Of a stretch of 17,032 bases of DNA, positions 1-6,872 are shown piece after piece. Under the pieces are notes generated by a model that did not search any database, was not told the origin of the DNA, and was given only the letters and a program-made list of their open reading frames with translations. The DNA comes from Actinomycetota bacterium. GTDB lineage: Bacteria > Actinomycetota > Humimicrobiia > Humimicrobiales > Humimicrobiaceae. Position 1 is the first letter of the stretch, and each line of letters opens with the position of its first letter. The position numbers and the translations under genes are program-made. The stretch covers positions 1-17,032 of the forward strand of contig JAGYOJ010000009.1 in assembly GCA_018399435.1 (NCBI GenBank). The letters run 5' to 3'.

Positions 1-27
1 CTAAATCTTAACCTAAGGAGGTAAGTA

Positions 28-1629
28 ATGAGGAAATTTTTAGCTATTTTTATAGCTATCGTTTTAGCACTTACTCTTTCTTTTGCAGGTTGTGCACAAG
101 AAGCAGAACCAGTTGAAGAAGAGGCGCCTGCTGAAGAAGAACCAGTTGAAGCAGAACCAGCAGAAGAGCCCGCCGAAGAAGTTACTGAAGAACCAGTTGA
201 AGAAGAAGTGCCTGCTGAAGAAGAACCGGCAGAAGAGGATGGAGGAAAATTTGGGCTAGAAGATATACCTGAAATAGAAAATGACGCACCTTTAAATTTA
301 ATTGTAGAAACTGGATCAGTTTTTGATAAAATCATACCTTATATTCAAGAATTTACCGCTCAAACTGGCGTGAATGTAAATGTAGAAAGAGTAGCATCAC
401 CCGTTGTATACTCAAAAGAAAATGTTGAATTAGTTGCAGGTACAGGTGTTTATGATCTGGCATATGTAGAAACTTCATGGACTACTGAGTGGTCACCTTA
501 TTTATATGATTTAAGGGAATTGGCTGAACAGTATGACCCAGGAGGTGTTGAAGCATTCAATAAAGATATTGAAAACCATTCACCGGTAATTCTTTCTTGT
601 GGCCAGGCTTATGGCAATCAAATGGTTCTTCCTTTTTATACATACCATATGGGTATGTTTATTAGGCAGGACGTATATGACGATGCTACAGAACAAGAAG
701 CTTTCTTGGATGAATATGGATATGATCTAGCAGCTCCAACTACTTATGAAGAATTGCGTGACCAAGCTGAATTCTTCACAAGGGATGCTGGAGATACCCT
801 TAAAGGGGAAGCTTTAGACGATGATCTATATGGTGTAGCAATGCAGGCTGGCGCTTACCAGATTAATGATGAATTTAGTTGTTATCTCTGGGGCAAGGAT
901 TCAGATTACGTAACAGTAAAAAGAGATGGTGAAGGCAATATCGAAGAATATGTAATTACTGAAGAAAACAAAGCAGCTATGGAAGAAACCATGGAGCAGT
1001 ATACTGAACTTACAAATTACGGCTCACCTGGTTGTTTAACTGCCAACTTTGATTTTGTGGTTGCAGAACAAGGTGAAGGCAGGGCAATTATACAAACCAC
1101 CATGTTCTCAAACTGCTTTGCTTGGACGGCAGGTCTTCTAGATGAAAATGTTGATGACCCGGAAGCTAAATTGGGAATTTATCCTACTATTGGTGATAAG
1201 CCTTATACAGGCGCCTGGTCTTTTGGTGTTGTAAAAGAAACTGATAATCCAGAAGCTGCATATTGGCTTGTTAGGTATCTCTCATCTTATGAATGCCAGG
1301 AAGCTGTTATGAAAGAAGGCGGCCAGTTAACTACTAGAATGGATGTATTATCAGATCCTGAATGGAAAAATGAAGAAAACATGTACCCATTTGGAATCCT
1401 GGTAGATTATCTGCTCCAGAACTGGCAGAATGAAGATTTTATAGATTTCATAGATGATGTTTGGTACTTTAACTCATCTGCGGCAGGAAAAGTATATGAA
1501 ATGCAGATGAATGTTCTAGCTAAGCCTGTTCATGGTGAAATGAGCGTTGAAGAAGGAATAGCTGAATTAGTTAAGCAAACTATTGAGCTAACATCTAAAT
1601 TTGATGATGTACCAATTAGTGAAGAATAA
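28..1629 (+). CDS. ABC importer substrate-binding lipoprotein (carbohydrate type, family 1)
   Basis: Extracytoplasmic solute receptor that would deliver substrate to the permeases encoded just downstream. The 533-residue protein starts with a basic n-region (MRK), a hydrophobic core and a lipobox ending FAGC, so Cys22 should be lipidated. Residues about 23-72 form a low-complexity Glu/Pro/Ala/Val tether, followed by a globular domain whose features (ETSWTTEWSPYLYDL; GAWSFGVVKETDNPEAAYW; YLSSYECQEAV) are typical of family 1 sugar-binding proteins. The start at 28 is fixed by AAGGAGGT at 15-22. The promoter lies upstream of the window. It is the first gene of the transporter operon and is separated from the permeases by a hairpin, which often lets the binding protein be made in excess. 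The substrate cannot be read from the sequence; the catabolic genes downstream suggest a sugar or sugar derivative. The family call is firm and the ligand is unknown. Confidence 0.9.
   Translation: MRKFLAIFIAIVLALTLSFAGCAQEAEPVEEEAPAEEEPVEAEPAEEPAEEVTEEPVEEEVPAEEEPAEEDGGKFGLEDIPEIENDAPLNLIVETGSVFDKIIPYIQEFTAQTGVNVNVERVASPVVYSKENVELVAGTGVYDLAYVETSWTTEWSPYLYDLRELAEQYDPGGVEAFNKDIENHSPVILSCGQAYGNQMVLPFYTYHMGMFIRQDVYDDATEQEAFLDEYGYDLAAPTTYEELRDQAEFFTRDAGDTLKGEALDDDLYGVAMQAGAYQINDEFSCYLWGKDSDYVTVKRDGEGNIEEYVITEENKAAMEETMEQYTELTNYGSPGCLTANFDFVVAEQGEGRAIIQTTMFSNCFAWTAGLLDENVDDPEAKLGIYPTIGDKPYTGAWSFGVVKETDNPEAAYWLVRYLSSYECQEAVMKEGGQLTTRMDVLSDPEWKNEENMYPFGILVDYLLQNWQNEDFIDFIDDVWYFNSSAAGKVYEMQMNVLAKPVHGEMSVEEGIAELVKQTIELTSKFDDVPISEE
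106..227 (+). repeat. Imperfect 38-bp direct repeat coding the Glu/Pro tether
   Basis: Bases 106-143 and 190-227 are near-identical copies offset by 84 bp, differing at only a few positions. Both encode an EPVEEE(A/V)PAEEEP unit of the tether. A partial third copy of the gaagaaccagttgaag theme lies between them. The pattern points to tandem duplication within the linker of the binding protein, so linker length may vary between strains. Confidence 0.75.
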
Positions 1630-1642
1630 TTGAAATTCAGTA

Positions 1643-1674
1643 GAAACACCCCCTTCAAAAAAAGGGGGTGTTTC
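1643..1674 (+). terminator. Intercistronic GC-rich hairpin (attenuator or mRNA stabiliser)
   Basis: GAAACACCCCC at 1643-1653 pairs perfectly with GGGGGTGTTTC at 1664-1674, and two further T-A pairs can extend into the A-rich loop. The 3' arm ends in a short TTTC followed by TTATAT, not a clean T-run, so termination would be partial at best. Placed between the binding-protein gene and the first permease gene, it probably lowers read-through or protects the upstream mRNA from 3' decay. Hairpin seen; role inferred. Confidence 0.7.
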
Positions 1675-1734
1675 TTATATAGGAAAATATTCATATCTGT
1701 AGGTATAGAAGTTAGTAAGGAGGAAGCAGGAAAG

Positions 1735-2667
1735 ATGTCGAATGCGAAAAATAATTTAGCTGGAATAAATGGGCTCGATACGGGAAGAAAACCCACAATA
1801 TGGGAAAAGCTTTCAAATGAAAAATATTTTAAGTGGGTATTGCTTGCACCTTTAATTATAGTTTTATTAATTTTTATGTTCTATCCACTTATTTATTGCA
1901 TTTATAATTCATTTATGGAAGGCGGTTTAGGCGCTGAATCTGTTTTTGTAGGATTAAAGAATTATAGATACATGATGAGGGATAGTAGCTTTTGGATCCC
2001 TTTTGGGCGTACTTTAGAAGCATTAGTAGTATGTATAGTAGCCGAGCTTTTAATTGGAATGGGAATTGCATTGCTTTGGAATAGGGATTTTAAAGGACAA
2101 AATATATTCAGAGGAATTATACTTTTCCCCCTTCTGGTAGCGCCTTTGATAATGTCACTAGTTTGGAATTTCCTATTAGAATATAATATTGGTTTTGTAA
2201 ACCAATTGCTAACAGCCATCGGTATTGGTAAAGTAGAATGGTGGTCTTCAAATATAGCTTTATTTACTATTGCAGGAATAACTGTCTGGAAGTGGTTCCC
2301 ATTTTCAGCTGCGGTTTTATTAGCGGGATTAAAAAGTTTACCCAAGGATGTATTTGAGGCTTCTAGGGTTGACGGGGCATCAGGGTGGTTTACATTTAGA
2401 AAACTTACCTTGCCTATGTTAAGCCCCCTTATAATTATTATCGTGCTTTTAAGGACAATGTGGCTGATAAGGTTATTTGACCCACTGTATGGAACAACGC
2501 GGGGCGCTGCAAATACTGAATTATTAGATTGGATGGTTTACAGGACTTCTTTTGTTTATTTTGATGTTGGATATGGGTCTACACTTGCAATAATGAGCTT
2601 ATATATAACCATTATAATTGCAGCTATAATGTATAGGCAGTTAATAAGAGCTTTGAAATCTGGTTAA
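1735..2667 (+). CDS. ABC sugar transporter permease, MalF/UgpA type
   Basis: First membrane-spanning subunit of the importer (310 residues), in the BPD_transp_1 family. After a polar N-terminus it has about six hydrophobic segments, the first being WVLLAPLIIVLLIFMFYPLI. The cytoplasmic EAA loop that docks on the ATPase is at residues about 208-226 (EASRVDGASGWFTFRKLTLP), with the conserved Gly present. The reading frame stays open upstream to a TTG at 1630, but that extension would translate the hairpin at 1643-1674. The ATG at 1735, preceded by AAGGAGGA at 1717-1724 and by AGGAAAG, is the better start. It is followed after 16 bp by the partner permease. It forms the heterodimeric channel with that partner. 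Family call is firm. Confidence 0.9.
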   Translation: MSNAKNNLAGINGLDTGRKPTIWEKLSNEKYFKWVLLAPLIIVLLIFMFYPLIYCIYNSFMEGGLGAESVFVGLKNYRYMMRDSSFWIPFGRTLEALVVCIVAELLIGMGIALLWNRDFKGQNIFRGIILFPLLVAPLIMSLVWNFLLEYNIGFVNQLLTAIGIGKVEWWSSNIALFTIAGITVWKWFPFSAAVLLAGLKSLPKDVFEASRVDGASGWFTFRKLTLPMLSPLIIIIVLLRTMWLIRLFDPLYGTTRGAANTELLDWMVYRTSFVYFDVGYGSTLAIMSLYITIIIAAIMYRQLIRALKSG

Positions 2668-2683
2668 TAATGGAAGGTGGAAG

Positions 2684-3514
2684 ATGTCAAAAAAATTTAT
2701 ATTAAAAAGAACGATATTCTGGATATTAACAATAATCATTATACTTGTTGTAATTGGTCCATTGATTTGGATTTATTTAACAGCATTTAAATCACCAAAT
2801 GATATTTTTACTAGTGAATTATCAAGACAATTTATTTTTACGCCAACCCTTGACAATTTTAAACGTCTGTTTACACAATTTGCTTTTTTCGGTTCATTGC
2901 TGAATACAATTATAATAAGTGTTGCCAGTACAATAATTGTGATGATTATAGCAGTTCCTGCTGCTTATAGTTTTTCCAGGTGGAATACTGGTGGAGGCCA
3001 TATATTATTTGTTACTATATCCACTAGAATGTTCCCGGCTGTGGTTGCAGCATTGCCCTTTTTTATTTTATTCCGTAATCTAGGGTTGCTGGATACGCAT
3101 ATAGGCTTAATTTTATTATATATGTATTTCAATGTATCTTTTGCAACCTTTCTGTTATATGGTTTCTTTAGGGATGTTCCTATAGAATTAGAGCAAGCGG
3201 CACTAATTGATGGATATGGGCGTTTTAATATTTTTAGAAAAGTAGTACTCCCATTAGTATTGCCAGGCATTGTAACAACATCGGTATTTTGCCTAATATG
3301 GTCTTGGAATGAATTTCTTTACGCTTTCTTGTTCACAAGAAGTTCTGCAAAAACAATGACCGTTTTAATATCTTCTTTCTGGGGTTCTATTGAAATCCAA
3401 TATGGGCCAATGGCTGCCGGTGCTGCAATTGGAGTATTGCCAACATTAATTGCCGCATGGTTTATGCAACGTTATATTGTACGAGGATTAACTTTTGGAG
3501 CAGTAAAAGGTTAA
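2684..3514 (+). CDS. ABC sugar transporter permease, MalG/UgpE type
   Basis: Second channel subunit (276 residues), BPD_transp_1 family. It begins with a basic stretch and a long hydrophobic helix (WILTIIIILVVIGPLIWIY), then further membrane segments. The EAA loop begins at residue 170 (EQAALIDGYGRFNIFRKVVL). The C-terminus ends in the short basic segment RYIVRGLTFGAVKG, which is typical of MalG-type subunits, where this tail contacts the ATPases. The ATG at 2684 has GGAAGGTGGAAG directly upstream. It is co-transcribed with the preceding permease, and a 71-bp gap separates it from the small membrane protein gene. Confidence 0.9.
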   Translation: MSKKFILKRTIFWILTIIIILVVIGPLIWIYLTAFKSPNDIFTSELSRQFIFTPTLDNFKRLFTQFAFFGSLLNTIIISVASTIIVMIIAVPAAYSFSRWNTGGGHILFVTISTRMFPAVVAALPFFILFRNLGLLDTHIGLILLYMYFNVSFATFLLYGFFRDVPIELEQAALIDGYGRFNIFRKVVLPLVLPGIVTTSVFCLIWSWNEFLYAFLFTRSSAKTMTVLISSFWGSIEIQYGPMAAGAAIGVLPTLIAAWFMQRYIVRGLTFGAVKG

Positions 3515-3585
3515 TATTTTTAAAGCAATTAATTATTTAAGCTGTTTTGTTGAGAAAATAACGAAAAGTGGAGGTAAATAGAATT

Positions 3586-3768
3586 ATGTTACCACGAATG
3601 TCAATGGGAAATTGGATATTTTGGTCGGTTATAGTATGGATAGGGGTAAATTTTATCTGGTTAGGCATATTTCCAGGTTTGCCCGCATGGATAGGTGCAA
3701 TAATTGCTACAGTCCTAGCAGTTTTAACTTTTAAATTTGGGCCCCGCTCAGAAGCAGAGGAGGAGTAG
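3586..3768 (+). CDS. Small two-helix membrane protein of the ABC operon, unknown function
   Basis: A 60-residue protein with two predicted membrane helices (residues about 10-31 and 35-51), a Gly-Leu-Pro turn between them, and an acidic tail ending EAEEE. An in-frame GTG at 3568 is possible, but GGAGG at 3570-3574 sits at the right distance to serve the ATG at 3586. The last codons (gaggaggag) also form the Shine-Dalgarno sequence of the ATPase gene that begins 3 bp after the stop, so the two are probably translationally coupled. I do not recognise the family. Its place between permeases and ATPases recalls GlpU (DUF2160), a small membrane protein of rhizobial glycerol ABC operons, but this one is shorter and I cannot show homology. 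A role in transporter assembly is only an inference. Confidence 0.75.
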   Translation: MLPRMSMGNWIFWSVIVWIGVNFIWLGIFPGLPAWIGAIIATVLAVLTFKFGPRSEAEEE

Positions 3769-3770
3769 AT

Positions 3771-4892
3771 ATGGCAGGGATTAAACTTGAGAATGTAAGT
3801 AAATATTATGGCCGGAAAATGGCTATAGATAATCTGAGTTTTAGTTGTAAAGAAGGAGAGTTTTTTTCAATACTGGGCCCAACTGGGGCTGGAAAAACTA
3901 CTATATTGAAAATGATTGCCGGTATTGAATCAATCACTTCCGGCAGTATTTATTTTAATGATATTAAGGTTAATGAACTCCAGCCGCATGCTAGGAATGT
4001 TTCAATGGCTTTTGAAACATATAATCTATATTCACACTTTAATGTTTATGATAATATTGCCTTTCCGTTAAGGGCGCCTAAATGGAAATTAAAATTGACC
4101 AAAGCTGAAGAAAAAGAGAAAGTTACTGAAATAGCGAAGTTTTTGGGAATTGATGTATTGCTTGATAGGAAACCTCAACATTTAAGCGGTGGGCAGAAGC
4201 AAAGGGTTGCATTGGCAAGGGCATTAGTTAGAAAGCCAGAAATATATTTGCTTGATGAGCCAATTGCACACCTTGACGCTAAGCTAAAATTTTCAACCCA
4301 GACCCTTTTAAGGGAATTTGCTATTGAATATGGCAGTACTATTCTTTATGTAACCCATGATTACAAAGAAGCGCTTGCCCTTTCAGATAGAATGATGATA
4401 TTAAGGCATGGGAAAATTGAACAAATAGGAACACCTGAAGAGATATATTATTCACCGGAAACAGATTTTGCAGGAAGATTAGTTGGTGAGCCACCAATGA
4501 ATATTATTGATGGTGAATTAATAAAGGATAATAAAAATACAATTTTTAAGGTTGGAGACTCTTTTAGCTACAGGCTTAATAAAGAGCTGGCATCAAAAGC
4601 AGAGAAGGTAAGTGAAAAAAAAGGTGGAAAAAATAGCGCCAGGATGGGAATAAGATGTGAAGATATAAAAATAAGTAAAGAAAAAATATCAGAAAATTCT
4701 TTTAAATTACCAATTTATGCTGTTGTGCATGAAGCTGAAAGTTCAATTATTTCTTTTGAGTTAAAAAACACTTTTATGCATTCAAGAATCAGCAGTGGTA
4801 ATAAATTCAAAATTAGTGAAAACATATGGGTAGATTTTGATCCCGAAAGAATTTTCTTTTATGAAAAAACCATGGAAATCTCAAAATTTTAG
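3771..4892 (+). CDS. ABC transporter ATPase 1 (MalK/UgpC-like, canonical signature)
   Basis: First of two tandem nucleotide-binding subunits (373 residues). Walker A is GPTGAGKTT (36-44), the signature LSGGQ (138-142), Walker B YLLDEP (159-164), D-loop AHLD (166-169) and H-loop His196. The Q-loop glutamine expected after Phe81 is replaced by Glu82 (MAFETYNLY). Residues from about 240 onward form a divergent TOBE-like C-terminal domain. The ORF starts 3 bp after the small membrane protein, with GAGGAGGAG as ribosome binding site, and ends 11 bp before ATPase 2. The presence of a second, different ATPase gene suggests a heterodimer, as in the GlpS/GlpT pair, instead of the usual MalK homodimer. 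Confidence 0.9.
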   Translation: MAGIKLENVSKYYGRKMAIDNLSFSCKEGEFFSILGPTGAGKTTILKMIAGIESITSGSIYFNDIKVNELQPHARNVSMAFETYNLYSHFNVYDNIAFPLRAPKWKLKLTKAEEKEKVTEIAKFLGIDVLLDRKPQHLSGGQKQRVALARALVRKPEIYLLDEPIAHLDAKLKFSTQTLLREFAIEYGSTILYVTHDYKEALALSDRMMILRHGKIEQIGTPEEIYYSPETDFAGRLVGEPPMNIIDGELIKDNKNTIFKVGDSFSYRLNKELASKAEKVSEKKGGKNSARMGIRCEDIKISKEKISENSFKLPIYAVVHEAESSIISFELKNTFMHSRISSGNKFKISENIWVDFDPERIFFYEKTMEISKF

Positions 4893-4903
4893 GTGAGGTG
4901 AAA

Positions 4904-6007
4904 ATGAGTAGAGTTGATTGTAAAAATATTTGGAAAATATATAGTGGAAATGTCATAGGTGTTAAAGATTTGACCTTTACATGCGGGGACAAAGAGTTTC
5001 TTGCAATATTGGGCCCATCTGGTGGCGGGAAAAGCTCGACATTGCGCATGCTGGCAGGATTGGAAGAAATAAGTAAAGGTGAAATTTTATTTGATGGTGA
5101 ATTAGTGAATAATATGGGGCCTAATGAAAGGAATATTGCTTTAGCTTTCGAATCTTATGCATTGTATTACAGGCTAACTGTTTATGAAAATATTGCATTT
5201 CCTCTTAGGGCAAAAGGATTTAAAAAAGAAAAAGTAAATAAAATGGTAAAGGAGATTGCTGAATCCCTTAATTTGGAACCTGTTTTAAATACAAAGCCTT
5301 CAGGGCTTGCGGGCGGGCACCAACAGAGAGTTTCTCTTGCAAGAGCTTTAGTGCGCAAACCAAGGCTGACGCTTTTAGATGAGCCATTATCTCATATGGA
5401 CCAAAGAATAAGAGCTGCAATCCGAGCACAAATACGCAGGATTCATGAAGAATTTGGTAATACAACTATATACGTAACCCATGACCAAGAGGAAGCAATT
5501 TCCCTTTCAGACCGTATTCTTATAATTTTTGAAGGACAAAAGCAACAAATTGGCACTATAGAAGAAATATACAACAAGCCTGTAAATAGGTTTGTTGCAA
5601 ATTTTGTAGGGCAGCCAGGGATGAATTTTATTAATGGAAAAATCGATTCCACAAATGCAGTATCTATTCTGCTTGATGGGGGCAAGCAAGAAATTAAGTT
5701 TACTGGAGAAATTGATTCTAAATATATTGGTTCTGGTATTGTAATTGGTTTCCGTCCCCAACAGATAAAAATCTCCCATAAAAAAGAAAAGGAAAGCAAT
5801 ATTCCAGCAAGAGTAAAAATTGTAGAATTTCAAGGCGATAGCACTGTATTAACATTAACACTTGATGACCAGAAAAAAACCGAAATTAAAGTTAATATTC
5901 CTGCCGGCGGAACTAGATACAAGAGAGGGGAAGAGTGCTGGTTAGAATTACAGCCAAAATTCGTTCACTTGTTTAATGAACAAGAAAAAGCCATAGTAAA
6001 AAGATAA
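4904..6007 (+). CDS. ABC transporter ATPase 2 (MalK/UgpC-like, degenerate signature)
   Basis: Second nucleotide-binding subunit (367 residues from the chosen ATG). Walker A is GPSGGGKSS (37-45), Walker B LLDEP (157-161), D-loop SHMD (163-166) and H-loop His193. Two core motifs are altered: the signature reads LAGGH (135-139) instead of LSGGQ, and the Q-loop has Glu83 (FESYALY) in place of Gln. A TOBE-like domain follows residue about 235. A GTG at 4898 is in frame but overlaps the Shine-Dalgarno stretch AGGTGAGG (4891-4898), so the ATG at 4904 is preferred. Paired with ATPase 1, it would create one composite ATP site with a canonical signature and one with a degenerate signature. The transporter block ends here. 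Confidence 0.9.
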   Translation: MSRVDCKNIWKIYSGNVIGVKDLTFTCGDKEFLAILGPSGGGKSSTLRMLAGLEEISKGEILFDGELVNNMGPNERNIALAFESYALYYRLTVYENIAFPLRAKGFKKEKVNKMVKEIAESLNLEPVLNTKPSGLAGGHQQRVSLARALVRKPRLTLLDEPLSHMDQRIRAAIRAQIRRIHEEFGNTTIYVTHDQEEAISLSDRILIIFEGQKQQIGTIEEIYNKPVNRFVANFVGQPGMNFINGKIDSTNAVSILLDGGKQEIKFTGEIDSKYIGSGIVIGFRPQQIKISHKKEKESNIPARVKIVEFQGDSTVLTLTLDDQKKTEIKVNIPAGGTRYKRGEECWLELQPKFVHLFNEQEKAIVKR

Positions 6008-6058
6008 TATTTTATTTATTGTCTGTTTTATAATTAAAAGGAACTAAGTTATAATATT

Positions 6059-6838
6059 ATGGAAAATTCAAATAATCCTTTAGCACTTTTTAAGTTGGAT
6101 GATAAGAAGGCTATAGTGACTGGTGCAGGAAGAGGCTTAGGAAAGGAATTAGCATTAGGTTTAGCTGAAGCAGGAGCTGATATTGCTATCGTTGACCTGG
6201 AAGAAAAAGAATGCAGTAAAGTTGTGAATCAGATTATAGATATTGGCAGGAAGGCAATAGCTATTGAAGCAGATGTTAGCAAGGAAGAAGATGTTAAAAA
6301 CGCTGTATATATAACAAAGGCAGAATTTGGTGAAATCAATATTCTTGTTTGTAATGCAGGTATAGTTAGCTGGTCTCCTGCTGAAGAAATGGATACTAAA
6401 GATTGGCAAAAAATTATCGATGTTAATCTAACAGGGGTTTTTCTTTTCTGTAAATGGGTGGCCAAAGAAATGAAAAAACAGGGAGGTGGAAGCATAATTA
6501 ATATCTCTTCAATGTCAAGCATAATAATTAATATTCCACAAAAACAATGCCATTATAATGCTTCCAAAGCCGGCGTTTCCCATCTAACAAAGTCATTAGC
6601 TGTTGAATGGGCCCCTTATAATATTAGGGTTAATGCAATTTGCCCGGGTTATATTATGACTCCACTTTTAAAATTAGCAGACAAGAAATATTTAGACCAG
6701 TGGATATCTTATACTCCCCAAAAAAGGATTCCTGATCCCTCAGAGTTTAAAGGTTTATGCATATTTTTAGCTTCAGATGCTTCAAATTATGTCACTGGAA
6801 GTGCGATAGTTGCAGATGGAGGCTATAGCTTATGGTAA
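6059..6838 (+). CDS. Short-chain dehydrogenase/reductase (NAD-type, polyol or sugar family)
   Basis: Classical SDR of 259 residues. It shows the TGAGRGLG nucleotide-binding motif (21-28), Asp46 at the end of the second strand (favours NAD over NADP), NAG (99-101), Asn123, catalytic Ser153, and the Tyr166/Lys170 pair in YNASK. The C-terminus (VTGSAIVADGGYSLW) is typical of the gluconate 5-dehydrogenase / sugar dehydrogenase branch. AAAAGGAA lies about 15 bp before the ATG, a long spacing, but no better in-frame start exists and the N-terminus has the expected length. It opens the catabolic cluster 51 bp after the ATPase gene. It probably oxidises the imported sugar or reduces a keto intermediate; which of these cannot be told. 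Confidence 0.85.
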   Translation: MENSNNPLALFKLDDKKAIVTGAGRGLGKELALGLAEAGADIAIVDLEEKECSKVVNQIIDIGRKAIAIEADVSKEEDVKNAVYITKAEFGEINILVCNAGIVSWSPAEEMDTKDWQKIIDVNLTGVFLFCKWVAKEMKKQGGGSIINISSMSSIIINIPQKQCHYNASKAGVSHLTKSLAVEWAPYNIRVNAICPGYIMTPLLKLADKKYLDQWISYTPQKRIPDPSEFKGLCIFLASDASNYVTGSAIVADGGYSLW

Positions 6839-6872
6839 AAAATTTTAAAAAATTATTAAAGGAGGATAAAAT

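Noticed and set aside
1630..1734. N-terminal extension of the first permease from a TTG start
   Set aside because: It would translate the GC hairpin, has no ribosome binding site at the TTG, and adds residues that permeases of this family lack; the ATG at 1735 has a good AAGGAGGA upstream.
6029..6055. Two perfect TATAAT hexamers before the short-chain dehydrogenase gene as -10 boxes
   Set aside because: No -35 at suitable spacing, and the predicted starts would fall on or after the ribosome binding site or start codon. Such hexamers are expected by chance in AT-rich DNA.
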